Below the pieces are notes generated by a model that was not told where the DNA came from, did not search any database, and saw only the letters and a program-made list of their open reading frames with translations. The translations under genes were made by a program, and so were the position numbers. Positions 23,874 to 35,690 of a DNA stretch of 64,000 nt are shown in pieces. The stretch lies in assembly GCA_017979445.1 (NCBI GenBank), contig CM030718.1:24671021-24735020 (forward strand), in the 5' to 3' direction. The stretch's first letter is position 1. Each line of letters starts with the position of its first letter. Source of the DNA: Akebia trifoliata (lineage: Eukaryota; Streptophyta; Magnoliopsida; Ranunculales; Lardizabalaceae).

Positions 23874-26800
23874 CTATCCGCCATTGACATAGCGGCAATC
23901 CTTTCTTATCTCACCTTCATCACCTGTAAGTGGATTATTCTCTGATAGCAACAACAAGGCTCTCGAGAATTGATCGAGGAAATAGCCATTGTCGGAAGCC
24001 ATCTTCTCCACAAAAGGAGATGTAATTGGATCAGAAACCAATTCTTGATCGATCAACAAGAGTCCTTTGTGGTTCAACAAGTTCTTGTGGTACATATTAT
24101 CGATCACCATTGGTGTTTCACGATCGTTCCTTGCATACTCCACTTCTTTTGGATTTGGTTCTGGTGATGGGCATCGACGTCTAAGGTAGAGACCGTACTC
24201 GGGATCTAATGTGGGATCAATGTCGGGATAGAGTCTATGTACGAGATTCACACAGTGGACTCGGCCTACGGAGTGGGCTCCTGGACATAAATAATAGTAC
24301 ATGAAGTATTATAATAAGATGTACTCGGGTCTATAATATGCAACACATTTGGAATTATTTCTAGAGCTATAAATGGGCCCAGTAATTGCATCTCAATACC
24401 TAGCCCAAGTCCAACCCGTCTAATGGTCAAGATGGGCCAAATAAAAAAATTACATGTCCAAGCCTGACCGACTCACAAGTATTGATGTCAAATAAAAATA
24501 GCCCAACCTAATAACTAAATGGGCCTAGTAATATTACATAGGGTAAATTATACTTTGACCCCCTGTAGTTTGGCATAGATCCATTTTGACCCCCTAATGT
24601 ATTGATTATTGTACTTACCTCCCCTTTTACTATTAGGGTTAAAATTCAGATGTTATTCTATTATTTTACCCTCTTATTTTATATTATTTTTTTATTAAAA
24701 AAATAAATTTTAAAACAAAAATTAAAATAGACCCTCTTGAGAATTCATTGAACCCATATTTTCACAGGCACAATTTTATTTATAAAAAGGAATAACATTT
24801 AAAAAGGGCAAAATGGTCTTTATAAAAGAAACCTAACAGTTAGGTTGACGGCAATTTGACGGAAGGGGGTAAGTGAACACCTTAGATAATTATAAGAGAG
24901 GTAAGTGCAATTATCAAAACATTAGAGGGTCAAAATGAAATTGTGCCAAACTAAGGGGTCAAAGTGTAATTTACCCTAGTACATAAATCTGTTCCATGAT
25001 GGGCCAGGTTAAAACAGCCCAATTTATTGCAAACCAATGAAACCATAGCTTTAAAGTCTGCTGAGGTGAGTCCAAACTCGGTTGGCTTTAATTTCTGAGT
25101 TGATGGCTCTAAAACTCATTTAAAAGCAAATCGACTTCAACTTCATCAACCTATGTGATTTTTTAAATTTATTTTTTATTTGTAAAATATGAAAATACAT
25201 ATAATTCTAAATTTTGAAATACTAAGAAATGTTTTAAAATATTTAATTTGTATTTATTCGACATCGAGTTGACTCGATTCATTAGGCATGCAAATCGAGT
25301 TTTAAAACCATGTTGCAAAGAAATAATTTAAAAGAACACATACCCAATAGAGCTACTGATCCCTCAGCGTCGATTCCAATGGATTGAAATCGTGTAAGTA
25401 ATAGGGTGCTTGAGTCATTGTGGTTGGGAAGGAAGTCTTCCATCACTGCTGCATGGCTTTCCTTACTATCCATTCGCCCGGTTTTCATTCCAATATGAGG
25501 TACCCCTAGCTGTATAATACGATTATTTTTAGATTGATCAAACCCTAGTAAACATGCAACCTAATCATGAAACAAACTAGGATTTTTTTTTTTTTTTTTT
25601 TTGAGTTACGATGTTCTGGATCTTGTTTATATAACAACGTTAGGTATCTATGTGGCACATTTTGGATGGAGTTCAAACACATTGGGCTGCGTGAAAGGCT
25701 TGATTAGGAGCCCAAGGTGTTTTAAACACAAACTAAAGCATGCCATGTAGACACCTAACCTATTTTATAAGAACGGGACATGGTATTGGATCCTGAGTCT
25801 TTTTTTTAATCATTACGATTGAGGTTTAAAATCGAATATTCTCGACTGATAGAGAATATCTTAACGCAATAAAAGTTTCAAGAGAAATATTTCTTGATTT
25901 TCTTAATTTCAACATTCTGAGGTGGTACAAAACTTTAAATCATGATCATAACCTTGTGTCCATCATATATGATAAAAATCTGATAAGAGTCCAACTAGTT
26001 GTCTAGCATATATAGTCAAGTGTTATGGTTTGTGGAATTTGATTTTGGTTAGCAAGGAGTATTGTTCATTATTATGTAAAACCTAGTTAGATTTTCCTGG
26101 GATATATATTTCTCTTTTTTGGTAAAAGAGTGTATTTTGTAATTACGAGTTTTCTCTTCATAATGGAATCGGTCTGATCCTATACATATCTCAAACTTGA
26201 GGAGATCCACATAAAATTTATGTGTTCTTAGTGTGTTTGCATCTTGTTCTTCTTTTATTTCTCTCATCAAGCTTTCATCCTAACTAGCACTACGGTGCAC
26301 ATGCGGAGGATTGGTTATAGCCGATTAATCAGGGTGGAAGCCTAACTAACATAGTTTATAGTTTTTCATACATTTATTGACATTTGTTCACATAAATATT
26401 GTTAGATTGGACATAAAGACGTACCATGGTTGCACCATCTCGTGCCGAAAGAGCTATTATATCGGCACAGGAAACTGTCATGGGGCATTCATTCTCAAGG
26501 GCCTCCTTGATCACATTAACATACTTGAAATTTCTCATCCCAAAGCTCCTTTGCGACGTCTTCTCGGAAACTATAGTGCTTGTTGGATCCAACAACAGGG
26601 ATGCATCACATGACTGCATGGGAACATATATCTTATGAGCACAAACACACACGAATACATGCTAAAGTTCACGACTTCAAAGAGAGGCTCACAACCTTAC
26701 ACTTTTGTTAAAACATATATGAAAACATCTCACTGAGCCAATTTAGGCCAACAAATCGGTCAAGTTATTCAACAAGGTATGATATTTTTGTAAGAGTCGT

Positions 26801-28582
26801 GATAATTGGACTCTCTTTTTGTACACTCCCTTCATAGAATCAATAGATCTTTTGCTTCGGGATTCACAAAGACAAAGATTTGCCAGGTCAGAAAGCATAC
26901 AAAAAAGAGCATCAAATTATCATGATTCTTTTTGTGAAGAACAAAAAGTAAATATTTATAAATTTAATGTACTTTTATTTGGCTCGTCCAAGTCAACTTA
27001 TGAGTTACTGACTTGACTCAAACTCAGTGTAACGAGTGCATGAGTTTTCAAGTTCCAAGACAAGGTCACAAACATGTTTTTCACATTTGAATCTAAAAGG
27101 TAATTTCATACTTTATCCTTTAGTGAAAAAAAAAAACAAAACAAAACAAAATAAGAGGATTCTATGATACTTGTGTAATACTTTTTTTTTTTTTTTTTTT
27201 AAACTGATTTTTGTTTTAAATTTTATAATATTTACAAAAGTGTCATCACACGATTATCATAAAAAATTAATTTTTTTAACCCTAAACATAAAATAAAAAA
27301 CAAATTCTTTTCAAGGGAAAATATGGAAAATACATGTTGGTCATATAGATTTCTAACGACAAATTGAAGTCTTGCTTGACCATTGTGTTTCCAACTGTTT
27401 CGTTCACATTAAATTGGTACAAATGAACCGGTTTATGGTATTGTTCTAACCAATACCAGGAACCACGTTCTAACCAATTTGCAAACCCAACCAGTCTGAT
27501 TTGCTGAATTATATTAGTGAGTTTGATTAATTTTGGAGATACATGTTATTTTTATTTTTGGAAATTCAATTGTGCTTCATCTTCATGTATACATAAAAGA
27601 ATGTTTATTAATATGAAACTTTTTATTTTATTAAATTGGTATGAACTTACAATTCTAGCTTAGTGTTCATTTTAATTATTAAAACATGAACAATAACGAA
27701 TTCAGAGGTTTTAAAATGACAATTTTGCTGGTTTCAAGTGCCTATCTTGCTAAAAATAGCGAAACCTATGAGATAGTTACTTTAAACCTGCAAAATTATC
27801 ACATTAAAACCTCTAAATTTGTTACCGTTGACGTTTTGGTATTTAAAATGAGCAGCGAACCACTAGAATCCTAAATTCGTCAAATTCAACTGACGAAATG
27901 GTAAATCACCCTTTTTTTTTAACACTATAGGTGTATTTGTAACTTGCATAATTGAATTATGTCAAGTGAACCAAGCTAGCGAACCAAGAAATGAATTCCA
28001 TGAACCGACAAATCAGGTAACATAGCCTTGGAGTACCTTAACCATGCAATCATGAAAGAGATTTCGGACCCATGACACGGCTGTATTACCATGCACGTTG
28101 TACAGCTTGATCACTTCTTCCTTGATTATATCTTCGGCTTTTGGACAACTTTCTGAGTAGTAATTTAATTGAAGATCGCTCTCACCTTATAAACCATTTC
28201 GACATTAATATATATACTGATCAAATTAAATATGAAAAATTTATATAAAGTTAAAGGGTAGGGCACATGTTAAAGTGCAATAAATACACTTATTTATATA
28301 AAGTTAAAGGGTACGGCATGCGTTTAAATGCAATAAATACACTTGGAAATGGGTTTTGTACCGAAAAGCCCTTTAATTTTTTTTGTTTTTTACAAAAAAA
28401 TAGCTTGAGATTTTTATTTCCAAGGTGTATTTATTGCACTTTAACGCGTGTCCTTAGAATACACGTCAACAAAACTTATAATTAAATTGAACGTTACGTT
28501 AAGTACCAGCACGAAACATCAAGAATAATAATAAAAGAAACATAAAGATTGGGCTTGAGTAAGGCTCTTTCATGGCTGCCAT
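23874..28582 (-). CDS. Class III (secretory) plant peroxidase, 5 exons
   Basis: Heme enzyme of the apoplast/cell wall that oxidises phenolics with H2O2. Exons on the minus strand: 28582-28507, 28185-28037, 26613-26425, 25509-25344, 24280-23874; joined length 987 nt, 328 aa, all junctions GT-AG. Residues 1-27 form a signal peptide with a leucine-rich core (FMFLLLLFLMF). The distal pocket is VRNLFHDC with Arg66 and His70; the SCDASLLLD calcium/disulfide loop is at 76-84; the proximal heme ligand is His196 in GAHSVGR. All eight family cysteines are present (39, 72, 77, 118, 124, 203, 230, 322). The C-terminal SENNPLTGD and RKDCRYVN resemble the Arabidopsis PRX21 subgroup, as does SCDAS in place of the usual GCDAS. 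The usual GRRDS is GRMDS. Introns hold MITEs. Start chosen at the first ATG of MAAMK, about 65 bases below a TATA-like box. Confidence 0.93.
24541..24976. mobile_element. Intact TA-target MITE, family M6, in peroxidase intron 4
   Basis: Ends GGGTAAATTATACTTTGACC and the complement of GGTCAAAGTGTAATTTACCC, flanked by TA on both sides (24539-24540 and 24977-24978). The length of 436 bp and TA duplication suggest a Tc1/mariner-type (Stowaway-like) origin. It is wholly intronic in the peroxidase gene. Confidence 0.85.
25050..25312. repeat. TTGACT/CGAGTT-rich decayed element in intron 4
   Basis: The right end GAGTTTTAAAACCATG resembles the terminal repeat of the hAT MITEs, and the interior has GAGTTGACTCGATTCATTAG. 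The left end is eroded (CATAGCTTTAAAGTC). Probably a diverged relative of 10700-10897 and 49440-49660. Confidence 0.45.
26793..26930. mobile_element. M5-like MITE in peroxidase intron 2
   Basis: Left end AGAGTCGTGATAATTGGACT and right end ATCAAATTATCATGATTCTT are inverted. The inner words AGATCTTTTGCTTCGGGA match the M5 family. Shortened copy, fully intronic. Confidence 0.6.
28258..28476. mobile_element. GTATTTATTGCAC MITE in peroxidase intron 1
   Basis: Left arms GCAATAAATACACTTGG and right arm CCAAGGTGTATTTATTGC are inverted, around an A/T core. The left side is itself duplicated (AAATACACTTATTTATATAA then AAATACACTTGGAAATGGG). It fills most of the 321-bp intron. Confidence 0.7.
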
Positions 28583-28588
28583 TTTCAG

Positions 28589-28652
28589 AGTGAGAGAGAG
28601 AGAGAGAGAGAGGAACTGAAGAGGTTGGTGATTCGGTTGTGTGTATTTAAAG
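28589..28652 (-). promoter_or_regulatory. Peroxidase core promoter and 5' leader
   Basis: On the minus strand a TATA-like CTTTAAATA lies at about 28644-28652. A CT-repeat (GA on the plus strand, 28592-28612) then forms most of the short 5' leader before the ATG at 28582. TATA-to-ATG spacing is about 65 bases, so the leader would be around 30-35 nt. The transcription start itself cannot be read from sequence. Confidence 0.55.
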
Positions 28653-28989
28653 AGGTAGCGAGGCGAGCGCATGAAAGTGCCAAACGAATGGACACATCTC
28701 CACTGACCACATTCTTTGACTTTTTAGCAAATTCGGTCCACGCGTGCCAGTGGATTTTAGATCACTTTGGAGGAAATATTTGATGGATCCCATGTACTTC
28801 GAATAACGATGCACCCTACCCATCATCAAGAAAGAGAAATGTTAGAATGAAACTTAGGTCTAAAAACAAAAGATGAACATTAACTTTACTTAGAGAAAAA
28901 CGGATAATATATCAGGTCTTTATTAGATTCCTGATAATTATTAAAAAGTGAATGTGGAGGAGAATGCTAATGTCTTCATGATATATTAG

Positions 28990-29235
28990 ACATTAGTCAA
29001 TGATTGACTTAGAGTGGGGGCACTTGCCCCCACAAGAATTTCAACGTCTATGGATTAGTGAGCTATTGCGACAGATTTTAGTGGCAGAGAAAAAATTATG
29101 TCACTATTGCCGTCACAAAAAAAAATTTCTACATTATTTGCCCCCACAACTATTTTTTTACTCTTAGTTGTCCCTACAAAAAAATTTCTACTCTTGGTTG
29201 TCCCCACATAGAAAAAATATTCGTTCTGCTCTTGA
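28990..29235. mobile_element. Fragment of 'TGCCCCCAC' repeat family
   Basis: Contains GGGGGCACTTGCCCCCAC, then GTGAGCTATTGCGACAGATT and repeated TTGCCCCCACAACTATTTTT. Close relative of 39735-39990. Probably an end of a larger transposon; no coding region. Confidence 0.5.
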
Positions 29236-29663
29236 TGTTAACATTTCCCTATTTAAACATAAATATAAATATATAATAGTACATCTGTGTGGGCATAAAT
29301 CTTGAATCAAGAGTCTCTTCTCCTTCAAAAATTTTAGTAGTTTTTTTGAAATACTCTGATAATCAAATCAATAGATAATTTAATGTAATTTATATATTTT
29401 ATAATATTTTATTAGATTAAGACATTGTTAATTTAAAAATGATTCATTATCTTGGCTTAATTATCAAATTAGATTTTTGTGATTCGATTCATTGGACAAA
29501 TAAATTTTAAACTATTTAGTAAAAGTTATCCAATATTTTTTATTTTTTTGAAGATTTAATTATGCAATAAAAATTTCTTAAAACAATGGCCCATCAAATT
29601 GTTCAACACTAAAACAATGATTGAATTGTAATTTCCAACCTTGGGATTGAGATACGATTTTTA

Positions 29664-29816
29664 TATGGGCACACCATAGAGTGCAACAAATATACTTTGG
29701 AAATTGGATTTTGTACTGGAAATATCCTTACAAAATTATTTTTGATTAAAGCACCCTCGGATTCCAATTTCCATAGTGTATTTAGTGCAGTTTAAAGAGT
29801 ACACGTTAACAAAACC
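29664..29816. mobile_element. Fold-back MITE, family 'GTATTTATTGCAC'
   Basis: Left arm GTGCAACAAATATACTTTGG and right arm CCATAGTGTATTTAGTGCAG are inverted around ATTTTTGATTAAAG. Same family as 2622-2757 and 28258-28476. Confidence 0.65.
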
Positions 29817-30089
29817 TTTTTATATTACTATCATGAGCCTGAATAAGGTCTTAATGAATTGGATGAGACCTGAAATTCAATCAAATTACTTTTGATCCGC
29901 ATTAAGAATTTGAGTTTCAATAACGATCCAATTTAATAATTTGGTTCAATTCTGGATCAACCATATCCCGAGCTAATTGATTAAATGTGAAAAATACGTA
30001 AATTATATTATATTATTAAATATATGATCTTTCTTTAGGTTTTGTATATCATCTAAGATGTGATATTATCTGACCCGATCCAATTGTTA

Positions 30090-30430
30090 TTGACACATTG
30101 ACACATACGCCATCTGTGTGCGATTGACATGGCAAAGACATAGAATCATAGATCTTTTTCCTTGTGTATCACGAAGAAAAAGATCTATGATTCTATGCCC
30201 TTGCCACGTACAGATCGTGTACGTTTCAGCACATCCTTTATCACGAGTTGATTTGTCATGATAAAGGTATGAACTAAAACGTACGTGATCTGGACTCGGT
30301 TGACATGGCAACGACACATAATCGTAGATCTTTTTCTTCTAGATACTCAAGGAAAGAGATCTATGGCTCTGTGCCCTTGCCATGTCAGTCGTGTACAGAC
30401 CAGTACGTGTCAGTGCGTCGTTTTATCATT
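30090..30430. mobile_element. Two adjacent hairpins of the M4/M5 superfamily
   Basis: The first hairpin pairs TAGAATCATAGATCTTTTTC with GAAAAAGATCTATGATTCTA and has only a short loop, so it is almost perfect. The second (30290-30400) has CGTAGATCTTTTTC and GGAAAGAGATCTATGG arms and the same GACATGGCAA/TTGCCATGTC borders. The two appear to be tandem copies. Confidence 0.7.
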
Positions 30431-31418
30431 AGTCATTTTATATACGTACATCCATCAATTAAGTGGAGCAATATACATAGACCAATCAGAATGCCACGTG
30501 TCAATTAATAAGGTATGAATCACGATTGTTTTGGGGCGGTTACATCAGCACTAACCATCAAATATGGGTTTCCACATCATAGTATATTTAAAGATTAAAA
30601 TCTAAGTGGAATCCATTATTATTATTTTTCATTGGAATCCTAACTTCAACTACCCAAAACTTGTGGTTGGAAGAGTGAGAGATTTTGTTTTTTTAAGGCT
30701 TTTTCTCATCTTTTTGTGCTTCATTAAGATAAGTGTTTTGAGTGTCATAGTCAATCCAAAACTTAAGTAACATAAGTAGTGGTGGACTCTGCACCATCGA
30801 GCTCCACTAATGTCTTAAGTAGGGCTATCAACTGTCCAAGATTTGGCCCAGTCCATCATGGATTGGGATTGGACAATGTTAGTAGGTCCATATAGTAATC
30901 AGTCTAGGTTAGGCCCAATAGATGTTTTGGGCTGGGTTTGGAAATTGGAAGGAAGTCTAGTCCGATGACATATTATAATAGGGCCCGTTAGGCCCATCAT
31001 GGACTGGTTTTGGATAGTATTACTAGGCCCATTTCGTAATTGGGTGGTAAGGCGTATGTAGTGTTGAATGTTGATCATTAGGGGGGTGTGTGTGTGTGTG
31101 TGTGTGTGTAATTTGGCCCGGATTGACCATTAGATGGGTTAAGATTGGGCAAGAATTTTGAGCCCGAATAGCGCCGGGTCATTCATGGCCTGGCCCATTG
31201 AAAGCCCAAATGTTAAGAGTTTTTCAACTCTTCATTATATGGATTATATGTATAAATCGATTTTAACCCTTGAATAAAATTGGGGACGTTTGGTTTGGAT
31301 TCAATAATTTGATTCTGGCTTATAATCGGATTCTAGAATTTGATGTATTGTTTGGTTCAGATTTTCGACCTGATTTTTTCATAATCAAGAATCAAAATCA
31401 TGCAGAAATAGTTTTTAG

Positions 31419-32266
31419 TAGGGGTGCAACTAGGTTCGGGTTGATTCAATTTAAAGCAAAATCAAAACCGAACTGACCAAGGTCGGTTCCATTATATAAG
31501 AACCAGATTCAAACCAACCCAAATTGACCTTAAATCAGTTTGATTCGGTTCGGTTCCATGGGTTGCAAAAAAAATATTTCTTATACAAATTTATTAATAA
31601 AATTAGGTAAACACATGAATTATGAAAAATTAAAACCCCCCCCCCCCCCCCCACCCCAAAAAAAAAAAAAAAAATTACGAGATCACATAAAAATTGGATT
31701 AATTTCAACAAAAAAAAAATTGGGTTTCTAAAAATAATCAAAAAAATTAATTTTTCTCCAAAACTACAAAACCCATCCCAAAACAAAATAGGTTTCCACA
31801 AGCTAACCCGCAACCGCACTCCCGCAATCACATGCCCCACAGCCGCACGTCGAGAGAGAGAGAGAGAGTAAGAAGACCTGCCGGCCGTCGAAATTGAGAG
31901 ATAACTTGTAGTCGCACGCCAAGAGAGAGAGAGAGATAGAGAGAGAAATAAAGAAGACCCGCTGACCACTAGAGTTGAGAGGTAAATTGTAGTTGCACAT
32001 CCGTAATTGCATGTCTGTAGTCGTACCTCAACTGCTAGAGACAACAAAGAGAGAGAGTGTAGAAGAGGGAAAAATGAAAGAAGGAAAAACAATAGGATTT
32101 TAAAAAAGAAAAAAAAATTATATTTTATTTAAAAATAATTATTAGTTCGATTTTTATTAAATTTGAACCGAGAATCGAATCGTTATTTAGTTTAAATCAA
32201 ACCAAACCAATCCAAAATACATGGTTTGATTCGATTCTAGGTTTGAACTGAATTAACTTGCACCCT
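31419..32266. mobile_element. Nested MULE-like element with 10-bp direct flanks
   Basis: Ends TAGGGGTGCAACTAGG and the complement of AACTTGCACCCT. Flanked by the direct repeat TAGTTTTTAG at 31409-31418 and 32267-32276; a 9-10 bp duplication fits Mutator-like elements. The interior is low complexity: a C-run near 31628-31650, A-runs, and four GA-repeat blocks between 31850 and 32060. The 185-codon minus-strand frame across it is compositional and not claimed as a gene. Confidence 0.65.
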
Positions 32267-32336
32267 TAGTTTTTAGGTTGTTTCTCCTGATTCTCACAAA
32301 CTATTCACTTGTGACAATCTTAAAATACATCTTACA

Positions 32337-32510
32337 ATAATAATAATAATAATATCAATATAATTATAAGTAATAATCTAATAGTAGTAGTAATAATAAC
32401 AAAAACAACAACAGTAATAATAATAATTATTGATAGTAATAATAATACTGATATATAATATTAACTTATAATTATAGTTAGCAACAACAACAACACCACC
32501 AACAATAATA
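32337..32510. repeat. (AAT)n/(AAC)n microsatellite cluster
   Basis: Several interrupted trinucleotide runs: TAATAATAATAATAA, TAGTAGTAGTAATAA, AACAACAACA and ACAATAATAATAATA. Inside the outer transposon-like element. Confidence 0.85.
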
Positions 32511-33242
32511 ATAATAGTTTTTGAAATACAAATACAAAATCAACATAATTTTTTTGGGTAATCTTGTTATGCTTCTTAACGTATAATTAACTTGAAAACT
32601 AATAGAAAATGACCTATATGTTAACTATTTTCATTTTTTTCCCTCTAAAAATCCATTATCTTCAATCTTCGGGGCATGTATTTTTACTCTTATTTTCAAT
32701 ATTAAGAAGTGTAATAGGGTTTTTTTTTTTTTTTTTTTTTTTTCCACAGGACTAGTTTTTAGAAATAGTGTTAGTCAAACGAGATTTTGGATTCTGAAAA
32801 TCAATTTATACAATCTGATTTTGAAAATCCATAATTAGAATCAAGAATCAGGTTCTACAATCCAAATGAAACACCCCTATCTATGTCTAATTAACCAAAG
32901 AATTAGGTTCTATTGCCACACCAAATTTTACTTAGAGCATTCAAAAATGTTTCGCGAGCCTATTAGGGTGTCCGATAGTTGTATCAAAATTTATATAATT
33001 CTCAAACATGAGATGAGAATTAAGTCAAGGGTAGGGCTGTCAACGTGGGAAAAAACTTTAAAGCGGGTAGCCCGCTTCAAAATTTCGAAGGAACCCTCTC
33101 CATTGAATTACAAATCCAACCCTAACGGTCGAGTTAAATTCAATTTTTTTTTTGCTAAAATCATATGAAGTTGTTTGATATTGTTTTTATTTTATTTTAA
33201 AATATATTTAACAATTTTAAGTATAATATCATAAATCTAATT

Positions 33243-33672
33243 AAGGTAAATTACACTTTGACCCCCTATAGTTTGGCATAATTCCATTTGACACCCTAAT
33301 ATTTTGATAATTATACTTACCTCCCTTATAGTTGTCTAAGGGGTTCACTTACCCCCCTTCCATCAAATTGCCATCAACTAACTGTTAAGTTCCTTTATAT
33401 GACCATTTTGCCCTTTTTAAAATGTTATTCCTTTTAATAAATAAAAATATGCCCATGAAAAAATTGGTTCAATGAATGCTTAGATGGGGGTATTTTAATT
33501 TTTGTTTTAAAACTTTTTTTTTTTTAATAAAAATAATATAAAATAAGATGGTAAAATAGTAAAATAACATCTGAATTTTAACCCTATCCGTGAAAGGGGA
33601 GGTAAGCGCAATTATTAAAACATTAGGGGTAGAAATGGAATTATGCCAAATTACAGGTGGTCAAAGTGTACC
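33243..33672. mobile_element. TA-target MITE, family M6 (within duplicate)
   Basis: Left GGTAAATTACACTTTGACCC and right GTGGTCAAAGTGTACC are inverted. Same position in the duplication as 21050-21454; here the right arm is better preserved. Confidence 0.75.
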
Positions 33673-33804
33673 ATCTAATTATACATGTAAAAGTATACTA
33701 GTGGATCAGATTTGACATTTTTCATAGGTACGATAGGAAAGTTTTGAGCCCAACCCTAACCCTTGTTTATTCAACCAGTCCAGGCCGATTCATGGGCCTA
33801 GCAA

Positions 33805-34314
33805 GCCCAATTGATTATGAGGGTAAAATAAATAAAATTTGTATATTTATCTTCAAACACTCTCCTAATTCAAAAGAGTCGTGATTTTCTGACTCGAAAA
33901 TTTTCACTCGATTATACGCAGCTGATGTGGCAAGGGCACAAAATTGATCTTTTTTTTTTTCGGGATACACAAGAAAAAGATCAACGGTTCTGTGCCCTTA
34001 CCACATCATCAAAGTACAAACCGAGTGAAAATTTTCGAGTCAAAAAATCTTTAACGTAGGCCCAATTGATAATGAGGGTAAAATAAATAAGATTTGTGTA
34101 TTTATCTTCAAACAATCTCCTAATTCAAAAGAGTCGGGATTTTCTGACTCGAAAATTTTCACTTGATTATACACGGCTGATGTGGCAAGGGCACAAAATC
34201 AATCTTTTTTTTGGGATACACAAAGAAAAGATTAATGGTTCTGTGCCCTTAGCACAGCAGCAGAGTACAAACTGAGTGAAAATTTTCGAGTAAAAAATCT
34301 TTAGTGTATTAAAA
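33805..34314. repeat. Tandem duplication of an M4-containing block
   Basis: Two copies of a 255-bp unit: GCCCAATTGATTATGAGGGT at 33805 and GCCCAATTGATAATGAGGGT at 34060, each with an M4 MITE (33876-34052 and 34131-34302). Copy 1 of the segmental duplication has only one such block, so this doubling happened in copy 2, or one was lost in copy 1. Confidence 0.85.
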
Positions 34315-35136
34315 AATACTTGGATTTATATTGAAATATAAACAGATGTCATATTCAAGATGCTAACACGTGTTCGATCTGAGGTTTTGATTAAATAAAC
34401 TCAATTAGTGGGCTTGATGAGTTGGCTCCAATCCCAAGTCAACTCCTGTCTCCTAGTGAGGTCGACTTGACGAATTTTAAAACTATCCTTTTATATTTCA
34501 ATAAGGTGAGAAAAGCCCTAAACGTATTAATTAGGATAGAGACTTAGAGAATTCTCTAGGAAAAAATTCAAGGTTCACTATAATCATATTGTCACCAAAG
34601 TTTCTCTCTCTACCCCCATTTCTTAGATCCTTGTTTTTTGCACTTATATCCTTATTTTGGTATATTGATGTATGATTTTAGGTTTTTGTTAACATATGCC
34701 AGAAGGGTACATGTTTAGGTGCATTAAATACACGTTGAAAATAAGCCTTCGATGGTTTTTTTAGGTGAAAAAAGGCTTGTGGTTTTCTGACTCCCCCTCT
34801 ACTTTCTACGTGGCATGTGCATAGAATCATATATTTTTTCCCTCAGAAAATAATTGCTCATATTTATTCAAAAAAAAAAAAAAAAAAACCTTTAGTAGGA
34901 AATTCAATTTTCAAAGTGTATTTAATGCACCTAAACTTATGCCCTCAAGGCACGTGTTAACAAAACCCATGATTTTTTTTAACGATCTTGTTAGGGCACA
35001 CAACTTGTTTTATTACCTAACATGCCCTAAAAAAAATCCTACTTAAAAACCTTTAAATGCTTATTTCAAAGGTATTTTGAATGCATTTCAACATGTGCCC
35101 TTAGGACAACTGTTAACAAATCTCATTTTTATTAAG

Positions 35137-35312
35137 AATAAAGATTTTCTGAAGCCCCCGTCTAACATACGCCCCCATCACAGAGCTGTAGATCATTTGC
35201 CTTAGGATATGTAGAATCAAATCTTTTCTTGTGCATCTCGAGGCAAATGATCTATGGCTCTATGATGGGGCATAGGTCAAGGGGGGGGGGGGCGTTAGAT
35301 TATCATGACACT
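35137..35312. mobile_element. Fold-back MITE, family M5 (within duplicate)
   Basis: GTAGATCATTTGCCTTAGGA and the complement in TCGAGGCAAATGATCTATGG pair. It is the duplicate of 23400-23576. The right part contains a run of 12 G residues (35281-35292). Confidence 0.75.
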
Positions 35313-35319
35313 TTTATTA

Positions 35320-35443
35320 AGAGAGCTACCATTGCCACACCAACTTTTACTAACGTCACACCAACTATGTGCAATTCTTAGGTGATTTACGTACGAATTG
35401 GTGTGGCCTTAGTAAAAGTTGGTGCGGCAATATCAGCTTTCTT
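35320..35443. mobile_element. Fold-back MITE, family M1 (within duplicate)
   Basis: Left GAGAGCTACCATTGCCACAC and right GTGCGGCAATATCAGCTTTC arms are inverted. It is the duplicate of 23582-23705. Confidence 0.75.
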
Positions 35444-35634
35444 TATTAATTGATGTGTTATATAAAAATGTTCGTGTGACAATATAAGCAAATCTAAACT
35501 AAAGGAAAGACATAAAAACATGATTATCACTTAAATTATAAAATATTACAATAAACTTAAGATTATAAGCCAAGCTTTTTATTTTATAGAAACAAAAGTA
35601 CAATGCTTGGAAATTTACGAATAAAAATATCCAA

Positions 35635-35690
35635 TTATTTGTCATTGACATAGCGACAATCTTTTCTTATATCACATTTTTTCTACCTGA
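35635..35690 (-). pseudogene. Remnant of a second peroxidase gene (last codons)
   Basis: On the minus strand the frame reads DIRKDCRYVNDK followed by TAA at 35637-35635, matching EIRKDCRYVNGG at the end of the intact peroxidase. Downstream non-coding sequence also matches the intact gene's 3' flank. Upstream (to the right) the match fades at about 35690 in a frame with no recognisable peroxidase sequence, and LTR-like copy B follows. So only the tail of the duplicated gene remains. No other exon of this second copy was found to the right as far as the N gap. Confidence 0.8.

Larger units (their letters stand above)
20235..23905. repeat. Segmental duplication, copy 1 (peroxidase 3' flank)
   Basis: This interval is colinear with 32905-35690. 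Matching landmarks in the same order are: ATAGCATTCAAAAATGTT; AAGGAACCCTCTC; TTTGCTAAAATCAT; an M6 MITE; GCCCAATTGATTATGAGGGT; an M4 MITE; AGTAGGAAATTCAATTTTCA; an M5 and an M1 MITE; AAACTAAAGGAAAGACATAA; and the peroxidase stop region. Copy 1 additionally carries a hAT MITE at 20348-20576. The two copies differ by many substitutions and indels, so the event is not recent. Confidence 0.8.
29236..31281. other. Gene-free stretch upstream of the peroxidase
   Basis: Holds two MITE groups listed separately (29664-29816 and 30090-30430), a (GT)n run at about 31088-31110, and a GGCCCA/TGGGCC-rich stretch at 30840-31200 that looks like an eroded fold-back element. No exon seen. Confidence 0.45.
31282..32877. 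mobile_element. DNA transposon-like element hosting a nested element
   Basis: Terminal repeats GGGGACGTTTGGTTTGGATT and the complement of AATCCAAATGAAACACCCC match at most positions. The interior repeats the words GATTCTG/AGAATC in fold-back fashion (31310-31400 versus 32780-32860). A second element (31419-32266) sits inside. No transposase frame is visible, so it is non-autonomous. Target duplication not resolved. Confidence 0.6.
32905..35690. repeat. Segmental duplication, copy 2
   Basis: Colinear with 20235-23905 and ending, like copy 1, in the peroxidase C-terminal coding sequence. It lacks the hAT MITE of copy 1 and carries a tandem duplication of the M4 block (period 255 bases, starts 33805 and 34060). 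On the right the homology stops at about 35690, where LTR-like copy B begins; on the left it starts right after the transposon ending at 32877. Confidence 0.8.
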